Assembly (NCBI GenBank): GCA_025352345.1
Contig: JANXTP010000251.1
Coordinates: forward strand, 1 to 23,586
Length of the DNA: 23,586 nucleotides
Direction: 5' to 3'
Origin: Burkholderiales bacterium
GTDB lineage: Bacteria; Pseudomonadota; Gammaproteobacteria; Burkholderiales; Burkholderiaceae_C
Part shown: piece by piece, positions 22,591 to 23,586 of the stretch
Numbering within the stretch: the first letter of the stretch is position 1
Layout: each line of letters begins with the position of its first letter
Notes under the pieces: generated by a model
Databases searched by the model: none
The model's input: only the letters and a program-made list of their open reading frames with translations
Told to the model about the DNA's origin: nothing
Made by a program: the position numbers and the translations under genes

Positions 22591-23553
22591 TCATGCCGAA
22601 TTCCCCGCAATGATCGACATCACTGCCATGCGCACCGCGATGCCGAAAGTCACTTGCGGAAGGATCACGCTTTGCGCGCCATCGGCCACGCTGGAATCAA
22701 TTTCTACACCGCGGTTGATCGGGCCGGGGTGCATCACGATGGCGTCGGGCTTGGCGAGCGCCAGCTTCTCTTGTGTCAGCCCGTAGTTCTTGAAGAACTC
22801 ACCGGCGCTCGGCAGCATGGCGCCACTCATGCGCTCGTTTTGCAGGCGCAGCATGATGATCACGTCAGCGCCACGGATGCCTTCGGCCATGTCGTGGCAC
22901 ACGCGCACGCCCATCTCGCGCAGGTCGCCCGGCACCAGCGTTTTCGGGCCGACAGCGCGCACCTCGGGCACGCCGAGCGTGGTCAGTGCGTGGATGTCGG
23001 AGCGCGCCACCCGCGAGTGGACGATGTCGCCGACGATCGCCACGGTGAGGTTCGTGAAGTCCTTCTTGTAGTGGCGGATCGTGTACATGTCGAGCAGCCC
23101 CTGCGTCGGGTGAGAGTGCCGCCCGTCGCCGGCGTTGACCACGTGCACGTGCGGCGCGCAGTGCTTGGCGATCAGGTAGGGCGCGCCGCTCTCGCCGTGG
23201 CGCACGACGAACATGTCGGCGTGCATCGCCGAAAGGTTGGCGATGGTGTCGAGCAGGCTCTCGCCCTTGGCCGTGCTGGAGCGTGCGATGTCGAGGTTGA
23301 TCACGTCGGCCGAGAGCCGCTTGGCCGCGATCTCGAAGGTGGTGCGCGTGCGCGTCGAGTTCTCGAAGAACAGGTTGAACACGCTCTTGCCGCGCAGCAA
23401 AGGCACCTTCTTCACGTCGCGCTCGTTGACGCTGAGGAAAGTGCCCGCGGTGTCGAGGATGTGCGTCAGCACGGCCGCCGGCAGGCCCTCGATCGAGAGC
23501 AAGTGGATCAGCTCGTCGTGCTGGTTGAGCTGCGGGTTGCGGCGGGCGAACAT
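22591..23553 (-). CDS. pyrB: Aspartate carbamoyltransferase catalytic subunit
   Basis: 320-residue enzyme catalysing the first committed step of pyrimidine synthesis: carbamoyl phosphate plus aspartate to carbamoylaspartate. The carbamoyl-phosphate loop is ENSTRTRTTFE (64-74). K96 lies in SSTAKGES (92-99), HPTQGLLD is at 148-155, and HPGPINRG closes the active site near the C-terminus. About ten extra N-terminal residues precede LLSIEGL, as in class A ATCases that pair with PyrC'. The stop overlaps an ATG as ATGA, the usual pyrB-pyrC' junction, but that ATG now leads to an 11-codon dead end. No pyrR-type leader is visible in the 33 bases upstream that are available. Confidence 0.97.
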   Translation of the reverse strand: MFARRNPQLNQHDELIHLLSIEGLPAAVLTHILDTAGTFLSVNERDVKKVPLLRGKSVFNLFFENSTRTRTTFEIAAKRLSADVINLDIARSSTAKGESLLDTIANLSAMHADMFVVRHGESGAPYLIAKHCAPHVHVVNAGDGRHSHPTQGLLDMYTIRHYKKDFTNLTVAIVGDIVHSRVARSDIHALTTLGVPEVRAVGPKTLVPGDLREMGVRVCHDMAEGIRGADVIIMLRLQNERMSGAMLPSAGEFFKNYGLTQEKLALAKPDAIVMHPGPINRGVEIDSSVADGAQSVILPQVTFGIAVRMAVMSIIAGNSA

Positions 23554-23586
23554 ACGGGCGTGCCTTCGCTTCAGGCCGGCCGGATC

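Noticed and set aside
23554..23586. Possible end of an upstream gene (frame ending in TGA before pyrB)
   Set aside because: Only four codons are in the window; consistent with a preceding gene such as pyrR but not identifiable.

Overview
This 23.6 kb window is chromosomal DNA of a high-G+C betaproteobacterium, most likely a member of the Burkholderiales (Leptothrix/Rubrivivax/Ideonella-like). The evidence is gene content and order: a long cytochrome aa3 oxidase and assembly cluster containing DUF2244, DUF2970, DUF2909 and a 37-residue assembly protein, the set rhodanese-grxC-secB-gpsA, and a pyrB followed by a catalytically dead pyrC homologue. No rRNA, tRNA, CRISPR array or transposase is visible.

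Left end (1-2751). On the minus strand lie a hypothetical protein, a CopI-type periplasmic cupredoxin and the first 361 codons of a copper P-type ATPase (cut by the window edge). The cupredoxin and ATPase share a GTGA stop/start. Divergent from them is trxC (thioredoxin 2). A mutilated fragment, probably of a YeeE/YedE-type membrane protein, starts at the trxC stop codon. After a gap holding a perfect CIRCE operator comes rpoH (sigma-32), closed by a bidirectional terminator.

Centre (4146-14100, minus strand except one gene). The cytochrome c oxidase locus reads, in transcription order: DUF2244, ctaC (with fused cytochrome c domain), ctaD (His-rich N-terminus), 37-aa assembly protein, ctaG/cox11, DUF2970, ctaE, [opposite strand: DUF2909 twin-TM gene behind a strong hairpin], SURF1, an Sco-like CxxxC protein, ctaA, ctaB and an Sco1/SenC lipoprotein. 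Together these encode the three core subunits, heme A synthesis (ctaB, ctaA), heme insertion (SURF1) and copper delivery to CuA and CuB (Sco, Cox11).

Right half (14235-23553). A BioC-like methyltransferase with an atypical SAM motif diverges from comF across only 20 bp. comF is followed by trmL, which converges on the rhodanese-grxC-secB-gpsA set. gpmA (lacking the usual C-terminal tail) diverges from the rhodanese gene. The minus-strand run pyrB, unknown gene, small lipoprotein, pyrC' and plsC-type acyltransferase ends the window. The unknown/lipoprotein pair is clearly poorer in G+C (40-48 % in sampled lines versus 73-75 % in flanking genes) and separates pyrB from its usual partner pyrC'. 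A vestigial ATGA remains at the end of pyrB.

The window is mostly ordinary core genome. The points most worth a second look are the CIRCE operator on rpoH, the low-G+C insertion inside the pyrB-pyrC' operon, the closely spaced divergent starts of the methyltransferase and comF, the second Sco-like protein in the oxidase cluster, and the YeeE-like relic after trxC.
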